Source of the DNA: Listeria ivanovii subsp. londoniensis
GTDB lineage: Bacteria; Bacillota; Bacilli; Lactobacillales; Listeriaceae
Assembly (NCBI RefSeq): GCF_000763495.1
Contig: NZ_CP009576.1
Span: forward strand, 2,709,001-2,773,000
Length of the DNA stretch: 64,000 nt
Direction: 5' to 3'
Shown piece after piece: positions 27,779-37,205 of this stretch (positions are counted from its first letter, which is position 1; the number at the start of each line of letters is the position of its first letter). The notes beneath the pieces were generated by a model, which ran no database searches, was not told the origin of the DNA, and was given only the letters and a program-made list of their open reading frames with translations. Both the position numbers and the translations under genes were made by a program.

Positions 27779-28880
27779 TTATCCAATCCTAGAACGTAAA
27801 TACGCATTAATAAAATCGTCTAAGTCTCCATCCATTACCGCTTGAATATTACCAGTTTCGTGATTTGTGCGATGATCTTTTACCATGGAGTAAGGATGGA
27901 AAACATAGGAACGAATTTGGCTTCCCCAACCAATTTCTTTTTGTTCTCCACGAATTTCTGCTAGTTCGCGCTCTTTTTCTTCTTGTTCTTTTTGATATAG
28001 CTTTGTTTTTAACATTTTCATTGCTTGATCACGGTTTTTAAGTTGTGACCGTTCAGATTGACAAGTAACCACAATCCCTGATGGAATATGTGTCATCCGA
28101 ACTGCAGAGTCTGTTGTATTAATATGTTGCCCACCAGCTCCTGTTGCACGGTACGTATCAATTTTCAAGTCATCTGGTCGTACTTCGATTTCAATGTCAT
28201 CATCTAGTTCTGGCATCACATCTACTGAAACAAATGAAGTATGACGACGCCCTGATGAATCAAACGGTGAAATACGTACAAGACGATGAACGCCTTTTTC
28301 TGCTTTTAAATAACCATATGCGTTGTGTCCTTTAACCAGTAAAGTTACGCTTTTAATTCCAGCTTCATCTCCAGCTTGGTAATCAAGCATTTCTACTTTG
28401 AAGCCTTTTTTTTCAGACCAACGTTGATACATTCGGAGTAACATCGAACCCCAGTCTTGAGATTCCGTTCCACCGGCACCTGGATGCAACTCTAAAATCG
28501 CATTATTCTTATCATACGGATCACTTAACATTAATTTTAATTCGAACTCATTGATAGTCGCCATATAAGCAGTAATATCTTTTTCTAATTCCGCTTGTAG
28601 ATCTTCGTCCGCCTCTTCTTTTAAAAGTTCTAGGCTGATCTCCATGCTTTCTTGTTCTTCTTCTAAGGCATGAAAAGCTTGGTAAGTTTCTTTATAACCA
28701 TTGGATTCATTGATTACTTTCTGCGCAACTTGCTGATCGTTCCAAAAATTCGGGTCTAACATTTGATCTTCTAACTCAGCAATTCGTACTTCCATGCTGT
28801 CTAAGTCAAAGAGACCCCCTAAAGTCTTTGATTTGCTGTGCTGTTTTTTCTAATTCATTACGAATTTCTGCTAATTCCAT
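27779..28880 (-). CDS. prfB: Peptide chain release factor 2, programmed +1 frameshift
   Basis: Recognises UGA and UAA stop codons and triggers peptide release. The gene is split: the first frame starts at ATG 28880 (RBS is weak), encodes 24 codons ending R-G-S-L and reaches an in-frame UGA at 28806–28808. A +1 shift on CUU-UGA continues in the second frame as [16 protein letters not shown], giving 366 residues, the normal RF2 length. The stop-codon tripeptide SPF lies near residue 204 ([15 protein letters not shown]) and the catalytic GGQ near residue 250 (GAGGQHIN). The frameshift is autoregulation: low RF2 favours the shift. The secA terminator lies just upstream and the YitT gene just downstream. 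Confidence 0.97.
28806..28820 (-). promoter_or_regulatory. prfB: prfB recoding signal: SD-like element and CUU-UGA shift site
   Basis: Minus-strand AGGGGG (28815–28820) lies three bases before CTTTGA (28806–28811), followed by C. This is the canonical arrangement in which an internal Shine–Dalgarno sequence pushes tRNA-Leu from CUU to UUU and the ribosome skips one base at the poorly terminated UGAC. Confidence 0.97.
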
Positions 28881-28923
28881 TATTAATTCCACCTTTTTTG
28901 AATTTACTTAAAAACTTTCATAG

Positions 28924-28953
28924 CAAAAAGCGCCTGCAAGACGGCGCTTTTTT
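28924..28953 (-). terminator. Terminator after secA
   Basis: Minus-strand AAAAAGCGCC with GGCGCTTTTT, 8-nt loop, ending in Ts. GC-rich stem and good tail make it a strong terminator. Confidence 0.9.
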
Positions 28954-28965
28954 AATTGTTTCAAT

Positions 28966-31479
28966 CTATGCTTCTTTACCATGACAATTTTTATATTTTT
29001 TACCGCTACCACATGGGCATGGATCATTACGTCCAATATGTTGGTCTTTACGAATCGGCTGGCGCTTCGCTTCTGGTTTACCTTCTGCCGGATTAACAGC
29101 CTCCCCTTTAGCCACTTGCTCACGTTCAAGGTTTTGGCGAATTTCGGCTTTCATAATGTAACGAGCAACATCTTCATCGATAGAGGATACCATCGCTTCA
29201 AACATCTCGAAACCTTCTGATTGGTATTCACGAAGCGGATCAATTTGACCATATGCACGAAGATGAATTCCATCACGAAGGTGGTCCATCGCATCGATAT
29301 GATCCACCCATTTCGTATCAACAACGCGAAGTAAAACAACTTTTTCAAATTCGTTAAATTCTTCTGGAGGTAATAGTGTTTCTTTTTCATCATATGCTGC
29401 TTTGACTTTATCTAAAATCAGATTTTGAATATCTTCACTTGTACGGTTTTGTAAATCTTCTAAAGTAATTGCGCCTTCTGGAAGTAAATTGGCATCAACA
29501 TAATCAATAATGCCTTGTAAGTTCCAATCTTCCTCAGGTTCTCGGCTAGAAGCATTGCTAGAAACGATGAAATTCACTGTACGTTGAATCATTTGATCAA
29601 TGATTTCACGCAAGCTGTTTTCTGCATTAATTACTTCATAACGTTGCTTATAGATAACTTCCCTTTGTTGGCGAAGTACATCATCATACTGTAGTACTTG
29701 TTTACGTGAATCAAAGTTGTTTCCTTCAACGCGTCTTTGTGCTGATTCCACTGCACGGCTAACCATCTTACTTTGAATTGCATCTTCTGCCATACCAAAG
29801 CGTTCCATCATGCTCTTCATGTTATCTGAACCAAAACGGCGCATAAGTTCGTCTTCCATAGAAAGATAGAATTGGGTCACCCCTGGATCACCTTGACGTC
29901 CAGCACGACCACGCAACTGGTTATCAATACGACGTGACTCATGTCGCTCTGTACCTATTACAGCTAAACCGCCAACTTCAATTGTACCTTCACCAAGTTT
30001 AATATCAGTACCACGACCAGCCATATTGGTCGCGATTACTACCGCACCTTTTTCACCAGCATGTTTAATAATATCTGCTTCACGTTCATGTTGTTTGGCA
30101 TTCAGTACTTCATGTTTAATGCCTTTGCGTTTTAATTTGCTAGAAATAAGCTCAGATGTTTCAATTGCAACAGTACCAACAAGAACCGGTTGTCCTTTGG
30201 CATTTCGTTCTGCAATATCTTCCACCACAGCATTAAATTTCGCTTCAATTGTTGTAAAAATCAAATCCGGACGGTCGTCACGAATAATGACTTTATTGGT
30301 GGGGATTTCAATAACACGCATATTATAAATATCACGGAATTCTTCTTCTTCTGTTTTTGCAGTACCAGTCATCCCAGCAAGTTTTTTGTACATCCGGAAA
30401 TAGTTTTGGAATGTGATTGTAGCCATTGTTTTAGATTCATTTTGAATTGTTACGCCTTCTTTTGCTTCTAAAGCCTGATGCAAACCTTCACTAAAACGAC
30501 GGCCTTTCATAATACGACCAGTAAATTGATCAACAATTAGAACTTCATCATCTTGCGCTACATAATCAACATCTAAACTCATTGTATAATTCGCTTTAAG
30601 AGCTTGAGCGATATGGTGCAAAATAACCGTATTTTCTAAATCAAATAGGTTGTCTACATCAAAGTAGTTTTCCCCTTTCGTCATACCTTCTTCGGTTAAT
30701 TGTACAGATTTAGTTTTCACATCAACTGTGTAATCTTCCTCTTCTGTCAAAGTACGAGCAAATGTGTTAGCACGAACATAAAGTATAGTTGATTTTTCAG
30801 CTTCCCCTGAAATGATTAGTGGAGTTCTTGCTTCATCGACCAAAATGGAATCGACTTCATCAATAACTGCAAAAGCAAGTGGGCGTTGCACCATTTCTTC
30901 TTTGTAAACAACCATGTTATCACGTAAATAATCAAATCCTAATTCATTATTTGTACTATAAGTGATATCACATGCGTATGCTTCACGTTTCTCTGCACTA
31001 GATAGCGCATTTAAATTTAATCCAACAGAAAGTCCAAGAAAATTATACAAAACCCCCATTTCTTCTGCATCACGATGTGCCAAGTACTCATTGACAGTAA
31101 CAACGTGCACACCTTCACCAGATAGCGCATTTAAGTAAACTGGTAGTGTTGCTGTTAACGTTTTACCTTCACCAGTTTTCATTTCAGCAATATTACCTTC
31201 ATGAAGAACTATCCCACCCATTAACTGTACTTTAAATGGATATAGTCCAAGGGCACGTTTCGCTCCCTCTCTGGCTACAGCAAATGCTTCTACCAATAAA
31301 TCATCTAGTGTTTCACCTTTTTTAACACGCTCTTTAAACTCTACTGTTTTTTCACGTAGAGCCTCATCAGAAAGTGCCGCTGTTTCGTCAGCCAAAGCAA
31401 TGATTTCATCTGCTTTTCTTTCCAAATATTTAACATCTTTTTTTCCTGATTCAAAAATCTTTTTCAATAGTCCTGCCAT
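28966..31479 (-). CDS. secA: Preprotein translocase ATPase SecA (SecA1)
   Basis: Motor that pushes preproteins through SecYEG. The 837 residues show nucleotide-binding domain 1 with Walker [15 protein letters not shown] (about 100–113) and Walker [19 protein letters not shown], the preprotein cross-linking domain, NBD2 with [14 protein letters not shown] and [16 protein letters not shown], the helical scaffold and wing, and a C-terminal zinc finger [17 protein letters not shown] for lipid or SecB-type contacts. The presence of this finger and the full length mark it as the housekeeping SecA1; Listeria also has a SecA2 elsewhere. It has its own promoter and terminator. Confidence 0.98.
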   Translation of the reverse strand: MAGLLKKIFESGKKDVKYLERKADEIIALADETAALSDEALREKTVEFKERVKKGETLDDLLVEAFAVAREGAKRALGLYPFKVQLMGGIVLHEGNIAEMKTGEGKTLTATLPVYLNALSGEGVHVVTVNEYLAHRDAEEMGVLYNFLGLSVGLNLNALSSAEKREAYACDITYSTNNELGFDYLRDNMVVYKEEMVQRPLAFAVIDEVDSILVDEARTPLIISGEAEKSTILYVRANTFARTLTEEEDYTVDVKTKSVQLTEEGMTKGENYFDVDNLFDLENTVILHHIAQALKANYTMSLDVDYVAQDDEVLIVDQFTGRIMKGRRFSEGLHQALEAKEGVTIQNESKTMATITFQNYFRMYKKLAGMTGTAKTEEEEFRDIYNMRVIEIPTNKVIIRDDRPDLIFTTIEAKFNAVVEDIAERNAKGQPVLVGTVAIETSELISSKLKRKGIKHEVLNAKQHEREADIIKHAGEKGAVVIATNMAGRGTDIKLGEGTIEVGGLAVIGTERHESRRIDNQLRGRAGRQGDPGVTQFYLSMEDELMRRFGSDNMKSMMERFGMAEDAIQSKMVSRAVESAQRRVEGNNFDSRKQVLQYDDVLRQQREVIYKQRYEVINAENSLREIIDQMIQRTVNFIVSSNASSREPEEDWNLQGIIDYVDANLLPEGAITLEDLQNRTSEDIQNLILDKVKAAYDEKETLLPPEEFNEFEKVVLLRVVDTKWVDHIDAMDHLRDGIHLRAYGQIDPLREYQSEGFEMFEAMVSSIDEDVARYIMKAEIRQNLEREQVAKGEAVNPAEGKPEAKRQPIRKDQHIGRNDPCPCGSGKKYKNCHGKEA

Positions 31480-31568
31480 TTAAATTCTCCTCTACTGTTT
31501 TCGCTGTCTTCGCGCAGTTTCATCTATGATAACTTTCAGGAATTATCTTATTTTAAATATACAAACTA

Positions 31569-31598
31569 ATTCTATCACTTATTAGATAAAATATACAA
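31569..31598 (-). promoter_or_regulatory. secA promoter
   Basis: Minus-strand TTGTAT (31593–31598) and TAGAAT (31569–31574) with an 18-bp spacer and a TG-A extension before the -10. It gives a leader of about 80 nt. Confidence 0.6.
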
Positions 31599-31657
31599 CT
31601 GGTTATCTCTTTTTAATCAATAAAAAATAAAAAATGCCATAAATTCTTCATCTTAAT

Positions 31658-31688
31658 AAAAAAATGGAGGCCAAAAACTGGCCCCCAC
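31658..31688 (-). terminator. Terminator after hpf
   Basis: Minus-strand TGGGGGCCA with TGGCCTCCA (one bulge), followed by seven Ts. It lies downstream of the hpf stop. Confidence 0.8.
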
Positions 31689-31702
31689 CCTTATTTGTAA
31701 AA

Positions 31703-32266
31703 TTAATTTGTTTCAATTAAACCATATTTTCCATCTTTACGAGAATATACAATATTGGTGCCATTAGTTTCAGCATCTGTGTAAACGTAAAAACTATGTC
31801 CCAGTAAATTCATTTGTAATACAGCTTCTTCACTGTCCATCGGTTTTAATGAAAATTGTTTTGTTCTCACTATTTCAAGATCAAAGTCACCTTCATTGTC
31901 TTCTGGTGGTGTACTGCCGTTTACATCAGAATATGCAAAGTAATCTCTTTCTGCACCTTTATCACGGAATTTACGATTTACTTTTGTTTTATGTTTACGG
32001 ATTTGTCTTTCGAGTTTATCGACAATTAAATCAATGCTTGCATATAAATCTCCACTTGTTTCTTCTGCACGTAGCACAAGATTTGGGAGCGGAATAGTCA
32101 CTTCAACTTTCGCATTTTTATCGGAATATACTTTTAGATTAACATGTACGTTTGCATCTGGTGTTTCCGTAAAATAACGTTCTAGTTTATCAATTTTCTT
32201 TTCAACGTAATCTCTAATCGGTTCTGTTACTTCAATATTTTCACCACGAATGTTGTACTTAAGCAT
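31703..32266 (-). CDS. hpf: Long-form ribosome hibernation promoting factor
   Basis: Binds the 30S decoding centre and dimerises 70S ribosomes into inactive 100S particles in stationary phase or stress. The 187 residues have an N-terminal beta-alpha-beta-beta-beta-alpha ribosome-binding domain (about 1–100, basic helix ending RQIRKHKTKVNRKFRD) and a C-terminal dimerisation domain (about 130–185, IVRTKQFSLKPMDSEEAVLQ). Two domains mark the long form typical of Firmicutes (B. subtilis YvyD). I used the ATG at 32266 with AAAGGAGG 7 nt upstream; the longer reading from a TTG has no such site. A sigma-A promoter and a possible stress or stationary-phase promoter lie upstream. Confidence 0.95.
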   Translation of the reverse strand: MLKYNIRGENIEVTEPIRDYVEKKIDKLERYFTETPDANVHVNLKVYSDKNAKVEVTIPLPNLVLRAEETSGDLYASIDLIVDKLERQIRKHKTKVNRKFRDKGAERDYFAYSDVNGSTPPEDNEGDFDLEIVRTKQFSLKPMDSEEAVLQMNLLGHSFYVYTDAETNGTNIVYSRKDGKYGLIETN

Positions 32267-32326
32267 AGCGATTCCTCCTTTGAAATAAAACAAATAATGA
32301 TAAAGAAGAGTATTCTTCTTACTCTT

Positions 32327-32355
32327 AGTCTACGTGAAAACGACGTGTTTTGCAA
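32327..32355 (-). promoter_or_regulatory. Sigma-A promoter of hpf
   Basis: Minus-strand TTGCAA (32350–32355) and TAGACT (32327–32332) with a 17-bp spacer, about 60 bp before the hpf start. Confidence 0.55.
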
Positions 32356-32382
32356 CCATTTGCACAAAGAGCTAAGAAGCAC

Positions 32383-32440
32383 TATTCCACTTATCTTTAT
32401 TTAGTATTTTATTCCACTAATCGCGCTCTGGCAAACCTCT
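32383..32440 (-). promoter_or_regulatory. Possible sigma-B/sigma-H promoter region of hpf
   Basis: Minus-strand GTTTGC (32431–32436) and GGAATA (32411–32416) are 14 bp apart, resembling sigma-B GTTT-N14-GGGTAT. The same bases, AGAGGTTT and GTGGAAT, resemble a sigma-H promoter. AGTGGAATA is repeated at 32383–32391 and 32410–32418. B. subtilis yvyD has overlapping sigma-B and sigma-H promoters, which supports the idea. Confidence 0.4.
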
Positions 32441-32459
32441 TTTAGTAGATAAATCTCGA

Positions 32460-33116
32460 CTATCTAAATATTGTTACAGCTGTTACTTGTTTAACTCCTA
32501 CTTTTTTTAACTCTTGGGCTGCTAAATTGAGTGTACTGCCCGTGGTATAGATGTCATCAAAAAGAATAACCTTCGTTTGTTGGTATCTACCTTCTTTTTG
32601 CAGATAAAAGACTTGTTCTCTCTCCAAGCGTTCTTTTTTTGTTTTCTTAGACTGCTTTTCTGAATGATTTCTATCCAAAAGTTCTTCGTATTTGATACCT
32701 GCTTGTTTTAACATTCCGGTTGTTTGGTTAAAACCACGTTCTAATTTGCGCTCTGCACTTACAGGAATGGGAACAATAATCGCATCATCTTGAACCAAAA
32801 GCCTTTTAAGTTCATTATGAAAGATGGCACCTATTACATAATCACCTTGAAACTTGTATCTTCTCATATAGGCTTTTGCAAAGTCATTGTAACGGTATAA
32901 TGACTTATTGTTATCTAGAAAGGATGACTTATATTGGCAGTCTAGACATATTTTATTGACCGATTCTTTGCTACAGAGTTCGCACAGTGGTCCTTCTAGC
33001 GGTTCAAAATTAGCAAAACATTTACTACAACAAATTGGTTTTGTCTCGAACAACCATTTCATATGCCACCCAACATCCACTTTTAGAGGTTGCAAGCATA
33101 ATAAACAATTATTCAT
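32460..33116 (-). CDS. comFC: ComFC-like phosphoribosyltransferase-domain protein
   Basis: Late competence protein needed for efficient transformation in other Firmicutes, thought to act with ComFA on incoming single-stranded DNA. The 218 residues begin with a four-cysteine zinc region (CLLCLQPL … CCSKCF … CELCSKESVNKICLDC) and end with a PRTase fold carrying the PRPP-binding loop VILFDDIYTTGSTLNLAA (about 183–200). The ATG at 33116 has GGAGGGG 7 nt before it and overlaps the comFA stop by 8 nt. comFB, present in Bacillus between these genes, is absent. Expression would depend on ComK acting upstream of comFA. Confidence 0.9.
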   Translation of the reverse strand: MNNCLLCLQPLKVDVGWHMKWLFETKPICCSKCFANFEPLEGPLCELCSKESVNKICLDCQYKSSFLDNNKSLYRYNDFAKAYMRRYKFQGDYVIGAIFHNELKRLLVQDDAIIVPIPVSAERKLERGFNQTTGMLKQAGIKYEELLDRNHSEKQSKKTKKERLEREQVFYLQKEGRYQQTKVILFDDIYTTGSTLNLAAQELKKVGVKQVTAVTIFR

Positions 33117-34428
33117 CAAGCATCCCCTCCACTATGCCTAGTTGGTTCATTTTCTCGATATGTCTGATAGCTTGATTCATTGGAGATGTTTTTCCATAAT
33201 GAAAGAAACAAACATCCCCCGTTGGATGCGTCATCTTTCTTCCAGCTCGTCCAGAAATTTGAACAAGTGCTGCTTCTGTAAAAACTCTCTCTTCACTTCC
33301 AAAAACTGCAACTTGAACATTTGTAAACGTAACACCTCGTTCCAAAATAGTCGTAGTTAACAACAGCTGGATTGCCCCTTCTCGTAACCACGCTACCTTT
33401 TCTTTTCGCTCCTCATCTGCTGAGTGAACCGTTACCGGCCTTTCAAAACCATACATCATTAAAATATCTGCAAATTTATTCATAGCTTCAATTTCTGGAA
33501 AGAAAATTAATGCTGGTTGTTTTTTTGATTCAGCTATTTTTATCCATTCAATAAGTTTAGGAGATATTTTTCCTTTATCCAATCTTTTCTTCCAAGGTCC
33601 TATCCAGCACATTCTTGGTACAGGAAGCTTTCTTCGGTGGTAGCGTGCTGGTATTTTCACGAAATGTCGTTTACCACTTACGCATTCTTGTTGCCACTTT
33701 TCTTCAGGAGTTGCTGTGATTACAATAGTCGTGCCCTCTTTTTTTCTTGCTTTATTTACCGCATATTCTAAAAACGGATCTTTGGCAAATGGAAATGCAT
33801 CTACTTCATCGATAAAAATCACCTGAAATGCATTGTAAAAACGAATCAACTGATGGGTCGTTGCTAAAACAAACTGTTCGCCTTGATATTTATCTTCCGA
33901 GTCTCCGTATAGACAAACTATTTCCACATCAGGAAAAACAGCTCTTAACCGGGGGTGTAATTCTAAGCAAACATCCACTCTTGGAGAAGCCAGACATATC
34001 TTATAGCCTTTTTTTAAAGCCAAATCCATTCCTTCAAACAGCATTTCTGTTTTCCCTGATCCAGCAACTGCCCATAAGAGCATATCTTGCTTTTTTTCTA
34101 AAGTTGCTATAACGGCTTCAGATGCTTTCTTCTGGCCATTTGATAATGTTCCATTCCATACTAAAAAAGATTTTTGGCTTTCAGGCAGACACATCGTTCT
34201 TTGAAAGAATAGTTGCTGACAAGCATTCATTCGTCCCATAACAATACAATTCCGACAATAAAGACAGGCTTCTTGACCACAATTCGCACAACTCATCTTG
34301 CCGAACAATGCTGGATTAATATTTCCACACCGAAAACACTTATTTTCAGAAACGGCTGCCACTTCTTCTAAACCCTCTGTGCTTTCAAGTTCGCTTTCTT
34401 GGTATAATCTGCCTGGAAAAACATTCAT
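33109..34428 (-). CDS. comFA: ComFA-like DNA helicase/translocase
   Basis: Membrane-associated ATPase proposed to drive single-stranded DNA uptake during competence. The 439 residues start with a zinc-binding region (CFRCGNINPALFGKMSCANC and CLYCRNCIVMG), then a superfamily 2 helicase core: Walker A WAVAGSGKTEMLF (near 120), DEVD box IFIDEVDAFPF, SAT-like motif ITATPEE and motif VI QISGRAGRK near residue 400. The ATG at 34428 has AGAGGTGAG upstream. All motifs are intact, so this is not an obvious pseudogene even though Listeria is not known to transform readily. Confidence 0.92.
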   Translation of the reverse strand: MNVFPGRLYQESELESTEGLEEVAAVSENKCFRCGNINPALFGKMSCANCGQEACLYCRNCIVMGRMNACQQLFFQRTMCLPESQKSFLVWNGTLSNGQKKASEAVIATLEKKQDMLLWAVAGSGKTEMLFEGMDLALKKGYKICLASPRVDVCLELHPRLRAVFPDVEIVCLYGDSEDKYQGEQFVLATTHQLIRFYNAFQVIFIDEVDAFPFAKDPFLEYAVNKARKKEGTTIVITATPEEKWQQECVSGKRHFVKIPARYHRRKLPVPRMCWIGPWKKRLDKGKISPKLIEWIKIAESKKQPALIFFPEIEAMNKFADILMMYGFERPVTVHSADEERKEKVAWLREGAIQLLLTTTILERGVTFTNVQVAVFGSEERVFTEAALVQISGRAGRKMTHPTGDVCFFHYGKTSPMNQAIRHIEKMNQLGIVEGMLDE

Positions 34429-34505
34429 TACCACTCACCTCTATTTAGTTATACATGTTTTTGCTTATTTTTGCAGAAATGATTTTCTTGTTTTCCACAT
34501 GTTTT

Positions 34506-34550
34506 ATTATAGGAATATCCTATTTTCTCTTAGCTGAAAACATGGATTTT
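34506..34550 (-). promoter_or_regulatory. Possible ComK-box and -10 of comFA
   Basis: AAAACATGGATTTT (34537–34550) and AATATCCTATTTT (34514–34526) approximate two ComK AT-boxes (AAAA-N5-TTTT), one with a 6-bp centre and one with a mismatch, 10 bp apart. Minus-strand TATAAT (34506–34511) follows without a good -35, as in activator-dependent promoters. Confidence 0.4.
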
Positions 34551-34592
34551 TTGTACACTTACCTCCCATAAAAAACAAATTTACCCTCTACG

Positions 34593-34629
34593 AAAAAAGT
34601 TCCCCAGTTTCACAACTGGAGAACTTTTT
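34593..34629 (-). terminator. Terminator after degV
   Basis: Minus-strand AAAAAGTTCTCCAGTT pairs with AACTGGGGAACTTTTT around a GTGA loop (one G·U pair) and ends in Ts. It is a strong terminator separating degV from comFA. Confidence 0.9.
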
Positions 34630-35479
34630 ATTTAATTGACCATGTTAATCCAAGAGCCCCTTCGCCAAGGTGAGTTCCGATTACAGGCCCAAAATAACTT
34701 AATTCAAATTCTACTTCGGGAAATTTAGTTTCTAAATGTTTTCGCCACGCTTCACCTTTTTCAAAATCATTCCCGTGAATAACATAAGCTTTTTCCGCAA
34801 ATTTATTTTGAATAGCTAATTCAAGAATATCTTCTATTCGCTTAAGAGCTTTCTTTTGTGTCCTTACTTTTTCAAACAGAACAATTTGCTTATCATTGAA
34901 ATGAAGAATTGGTTTAATTTGAAGCAAGCTCCCCACAAGTGCTTGAGCCCCATTTAGGCGACCACCACGTTGTAAATTATTCAAATCGTCCACCATAAAG
35001 TAAGCATCTTGCGCATGTTTTATTTTATCCAATTCTTTAATAATATTCTCGGCAGATTCATCTTTAAGTGCCATTTCAGCGGCTTTGAGTACGAGCATCC
35101 CTTGAGCCATACAAGATAATTCAGAATCATAAGCAATTACATTTAAACCATTGATTCCTTCTCCTGCTGTTGCTGCATTTTGGAATGTCCCGCTAATACC
35201 ACTAGATAAATGAATCGTAATCACCGTGTCAAAGCCCTGTGATTTCAACTTTTCAAACAATTGAATGAACTCTCCTGGAGCTGGTTGAGAAGAAGTAGGA
35301 AGATTCTTAGAGACTTTTACCATGGCATAAAAATCTGCTGTCGATAAGTCTTCACCCTCACGATAAGATTCTCCATCAATTATTACAGAAAGTGGTACGA
35401 CATGAATTCTTAGTTGTTTCTTCGCTTCCTCTGGCAAATAAGTTGTGCTGTCCGTCACCACTGCTATTTTTCCGTTCAT
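34628..35479 (-). CDS. degV: DegV-family fatty-acid-binding protein
   Basis: Cytoplasmic two-domain protein that binds a fatty acid; related FakB proteins present it to the FakA kinase for phospholipid synthesis. The 283 residues show the DegV signature: VVTDSTTYLPEEAKKQLRIHVVPLSVIIDG at the N-terminus (split here into VVTDSTTYLPEE and HVVPLSVI), TSQPAPGEF (about 62–70) and HLSSGISGTFQNA (about 92–104). Whether this copy serves FakA is not known. It starts 21 bp after degU and is probably co-transcribed with it, as in Bacillus. Confidence 0.9.
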   Translation of the reverse strand: MNGKIAVVTDSTTYLPEEAKKQLRIHVVPLSVIIDGESYREGEDLSTADFYAMVKVSKNLPTSSQPAPGEFIQLFEKLKSQGFDTVITIHLSSGISGTFQNAATAGEGINGLNVIAYDSELSCMAQGMLVLKAAEMALKDESAENIIKELDKIKHAQDAYFMVDDLNNLQRGGRLNGAQALVGSLLQIKPILHFNDKQIVLFEKVRTQKKALKRIEDILELAIQNKFAEKAYVIHGNDFEKGEAWRKHLETKFPEVEFELSYFGPVIGTHLGEGALGLTWSIK

Positions 35480-35500
35480 ATTTTCCTCCTGAGCTTTTCT

Positions 35501-36187
35501 TTAGCGAATATATACCCACCCATGCTTAATTGCCGTTACCACAGCTTGAGTTCTATCGTTCACTTTCATTTTTTGTAAAATACTGCTCACATGATTTTTA
35601 ACTGTTTTCTCACTAATGAAAAGTGTTTCTCCAATTCCACGATTACTCTTTCCATCTGTAAGAAGTTGCAACACTTCGCACTCTCTATGTGTCAATATGT
35701 GTAATGGCATTTTAACTTCTGGTTGTTGATAACCATAAACACCTTGCGCCGTATTAGTGCTTGCTAAATGACGATATTCGCGAATTAATTTAATTGCTAC
35801 ACGCGGATGAATATATGCCCCACCATTATCTACTATTTTAACTGCTTCTACAAGTTCATGAGCGTCCATTTCTTTTAATAAATACCCTACTGCTCCAGAT
35901 CTAAGTGCTTCCGTCACATATTCATCTGTATCGTGAATAGTTAAAATGATTACTTTGATACTTGGAAACTGGCGCACTAACATTTCTGTCGCATCTAAAC
36001 CATTAACAGTTGGCATATTAATATCCATTAAAACAATATCTGGTTTATATTCGCGAACTTTTGCTACGATATTTTTACCATTTTCAGCTTCCGCTACAAC
36101 CTCAAAAGAATCTTCCAATTCTAAAATCCGTTTGATACCTTCGCGAAACAACTGATGATCGTCTACAATCATGATTTTGAGTGCCAT
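35501..36187 (-). CDS. degU: Orphan response regulator DegU
   Basis: NarL/FixJ-type transcription factor of 228 residues. The receiver domain has the acidic pair VDDHQ (residues 8–12) and phospho-acceptor Asp55 in [13 protein letters not shown]; the C-terminal LuxR-type helix-turn-helix (about 160–225) contains [15 protein letters not shown] and [17 protein letters not shown]. No degS kinase gene is adjacent: the upstream neighbour is the divergent yvyE. In L. monocytogenes DegU controls flagellar motility and virulence, and acetyl-phosphate has been proposed as its phosphate donor. It is co-transcribed with degV. Confidence 0.95.
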   Translation of the reverse strand: MALKIMIVDDHQLFREGIKRILELEDSFEVVAEAENGKNIVAKVREYKPDIVLMDINMPTVNGLDATEMLVRQFPSIKVIILTIHDTDEYVTEALRSGAVGYLLKEMDAHELVEAVKIVDNGGAYIHPRVAIKLIREYRHLASTNTAQGVYGYQQPEVKMPLHILTHRECEVLQLLTDGKSNRGIGETLFISEKTVKNHVSSILQKMKVNDRTQAVVTAIKHGWVYIR

Positions 36188-36568
36188 AATGACTACTCCT
36201 CCTTCATTTATCTATTTTCATCAAGCTAATTGCAATCGAAAACATCATCCTTTTTAGTAGCAAAACCGCTTAACCTTATAATCCCTGCCACAAATTGGCA
36301 AATAAACTTTTCTCTTTTAAGTACTATTTACTCAAACTAACCTATTTTCAGAACAAACTTCTTTTTTATTATACTGCATATTCCTAAAAAATTACTTCTA
36401 TATGCCTATGAAGTACAACTGAAAACCAGTCTAAAGTAATAGTAGTTTTTATTATAACACGAATTTGCCACCACTTCATCCGCTGCACTCAGAAATATAT
36501 CTATACAATCGCTTTACTTTCGGATAAAATAAAAGCAAGCTGAACGTATCAACTTATGGAGGTTTCCT
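36188..36568. other. Divergent intergenic region between degU and yvyE
   Basis: AT-rich 381 bp without an ORF. The yvyE side has plus-strand TATACA and TAAAAT 17 bp apart (about 36503–36531) followed by a GGAGG ribosome binding site. The degU side has at least two TATAAT elements on the minus strand (near 36370 and 36450) with poor -35s and a GGAGGAGT ribosome binding site. The implied degU leader is 150–250 nt. I see no strong terminator or riboswitch-like fold. Confidence 0.5.
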
Positions 36569-37204
36569 ATGTTGGATCAATATTTAACCATTCACCGCAA
36601 TGGAACACATGAAATAATCATCGAAAAATCTCGCTTTATCTGTCACTTGATGCGAGTTGCAACCGAACCTGAAGCACAAACATTTATCCAGCAAATAAAA
36701 AAAGAACATCGAGATGCGTCACACAATTGTTCTGCATATATAATAGGAGAAAATGACCAATTTCAAAAAGCACAGGATGATGGTGAGCCAAGTGGAACTG
36801 CTGGTGTGCCAATGCTAGAAGTTTTAAAAAAGAAAGGTTTAAAAAATATTGCCGTTGTCGTTACTCGATATTTTGGCGGTACTAAACTAGGCGCAGGAGG
36901 ACTTGTCCGAGCTTATGGAAGTGCAGTCAGTGAAGCCATTCAAACCATTGGCATAGTTGAATGTAAGTTAGCTACTATTCTTGAGTGCACATTCGCATAC
37001 CCTCTTCTTGAAAAAATCGAGAATGCACTTGAACAAAGAAACTATCAAATCAACCAAAAAGAATTCACAGAAAAAGTAGTACTTCACATTTTTGTCAATA
37101 ATGATGATTTAACTAGCTTCAGCAATTGGATTACAGAAATCGCCAACGGTCACATTGAAATCCAAGAAGGTCTACAAAAATATAGAGAAAAGGATGTCAA
37201 TTAG
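36569..37204 (+). CDS. yvyE: YigZ/IMPACT-family protein YvyE
   Basis: Cytoplasmic 211-residue protein with an N-terminal UPF0029/IMPACT domain (about 1–130), recognised by EKSRFICHLMRV, DDGEPSGTAGVPMLEVL and VVVTRYFGGTKLGAGGLVRA, and a C-terminal DUF1949 ferredoxin-like domain (about 140–200). The molecular role is not settled; related proteins associate with ribosomes or translation stress. It is first of three plus-strand genes, divergent from degU as in B. subtilis. The ribosome binding site GGAGG lies 6 nt before the ATG. Confidence 0.9.
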   Translation: MLDQYLTIHRNGTHEIIIEKSRFICHLMRVATEPEAQTFIQQIKKEHRDASHNCSAYIIGENDQFQKAQDDGEPSGTAGVPMLEVLKKKGLKNIAVVVTRYFGGTKLGAGGLVRAYGSAVSEAIQTIGIVECKLATILECTFAYPLLEKIENALEQRNYQINQKEFTEKVVLHIFVNNDDLTSFSNWITEIANGHIEIQEGLQKYREKDVN

Positions 37205-37205
37205 C

